Shown one piece after another: positions 6,898-7,178 of a DNA stretch of 7,178 nucleotides (the first letter of the stretch is position 1; each line of letters opens with the position of its first letter). The position numbers were made by a program, and so were the translations under genes. Source of the stretch: an uncultured Clostridium sp. GTDB lineage: Bacteria; Bacillota; Clostridia; TANB77; CAG-508. The DNA lies in contig CATZPY010000039.1 of NCBI GenBank assembly GCA_958422985.1, forward strand, positions 1 through 7,178, in the 5' to 3' direction. The notes beneath the pieces were generated by a model. That model saw nothing but the letters and a program-made list of their open reading frames with translations. It searched no databases and was not told where the DNA came from.

Positions 6898-6900
6898 AAA

Positions 6901-7178
6901 ATGAACAAAAATGTAGAATTACAACTTACAAATGATTACATATTTAAGAGATTGTTTAGCAAAAAAGGAAACGAAGACATACTAAAAGATTTGCTAGAAG
7001 GAATATTAGAAATACCAATAGAAAAAGTAGAAGTAATGCAAGAAGTAGAACTAGAAAGGGTAGATATAAAGGATAAACTAGGAGTATTAGATATAAAAGC
7101 AATAATAAACGAAGATACAACAGTAGATATAGAAATGCAGATAGCAGATGAGAAAAATATGATAGAAAGAACATTATT
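6901..7178 (+). CDS. Rpn family PD-(D/E)XK nuclease / putative transposase, 3' end outside window
   Basis: The first 92 codons are visible. The protein opens with the hallmark of the Rpn/PDDEXK_2 family, LTNDYIFKRLFSKKGNEDIL (residues 9-28), followed by KDLLEGILEIPIEKVEV. The nuclease core is visible: GVLDIKAI with Asp64, then VDIEMQ with Glu78 and Gln80, matching the family's D...ExQ catalytic signature. The conserved 'R-LYYW' region begins at ERTL, where the window ends. Family members are typically about 280-330 residues, so roughly a third is seen. E. coli Rpn proteins are DNA endonucleases that promote RecA-independent recombination, and many homologues sit in mobile or defence contexts. 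The role here is inferred from that. The visible catalytic residues are intact, so there is no sign of inactivation. The gene lies 668 bases after the surface-protein gene and is probably transcribed separately. Confidence 0.9.
   Translation, partial: MNKNVELQLTNDYIFKRLFSKKGNEDILKDLLEGILEIPIEKVEVMQEVELERVDIKDKLGVLDIKAIINEDTTVDIEMQIADEKNMIERTL

Larger units (their letters stand above)
6233..6900. other. 668-base structured intergenic region without a supported gene
   Basis: No open frame here has both a plausible length and a ribosome-binding site on either strand. The region begins with a GC-rich patch (6233-6258, 15 of 26 bases G/C) in otherwise strongly AT-rich DNA. It then holds a perfect 12-bp inverted repeat, a terminator-like hairpin, a TATAAT box, several weak hairpins, an A/T-only 8-bp inverted repeat (6688-6695 with 6707-6714), and a 12-bp dyad just before the next gene. 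Between about 6600 and 6840 I see only AT-rich sequence beyond that dyad. Confidence 0.6.

Noticed and set aside
2314..7174. Several antisense open frames of 60-115 codons within the two genes
   Set aside because: They run opposite the strongly purine-biased coding strand and encode Leu/Phe/Ile-rich proteins that mirror the Lys/Glu/Asn codons opposite; none has a convincing ribosome-binding site or a recognisable domain.

Overview
The window is very AT-rich, and its coding strand is A/purine-rich. Isoleucine is encoded mostly by ATA, and TAA and TAG are both used as stops. Together with a giant tail-anchored surface protein, this points to a low-GC Firmicute, most likely an anaerobic clostridial-type gut bacterium. 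That assignment is inference from composition and gene content; no taxonomic marker gene is present.

Layout: (1) From the left edge to 6232 runs one uninterrupted reading frame on the + strand, the last 2,076 residues of a giant extracellular protein whose start lies outside the window. It reads, in order: a short unidentified remnant, a jelly-roll carbohydrate-binding-like domain, an Fn3-like beta-sandwich, three successive parallel beta-helix modules (the second and third carrying GLUG repeats) separated by two related beta-sandwich linkers, a beta-rich domain I do not recognise, a short coiled coil, an Asn/Glu/Lys-rich stalk, and one C-terminal transmembrane helix with a KKRD tail. It looks like a membrane-tethered adhesin. 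No LPxTG sortase signal and no HExxH protease motif are visible. (2) From 6233 to 6900 is a 668-base AT-rich intergenic stretch. It holds a locally GC-rich patch, a perfect 12-bp inverted repeat, a terminator-like hairpin, a possible promoter with a possible small-RNA segment, and a hairpin directly upstream of the next ribosome-binding site. (3) From 6901 to the right edge is the first 92 codons of a PD-(D/E)XK nuclease of the Rpn/PDDEXK_2 family (recombination-promoting nuclease / putative transposase).

Nothing indicates that the two genes work in one pathway. The terminator-like hairpin and the long gap suggest separate transcription units. The least ordinary observations are the modular duplication inside the giant protein, a sequence echo between its membrane-distal sandwich and its membrane-proximal segment, and the structured intergenic region. 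I do not see convincing evidence for a wholly new system.
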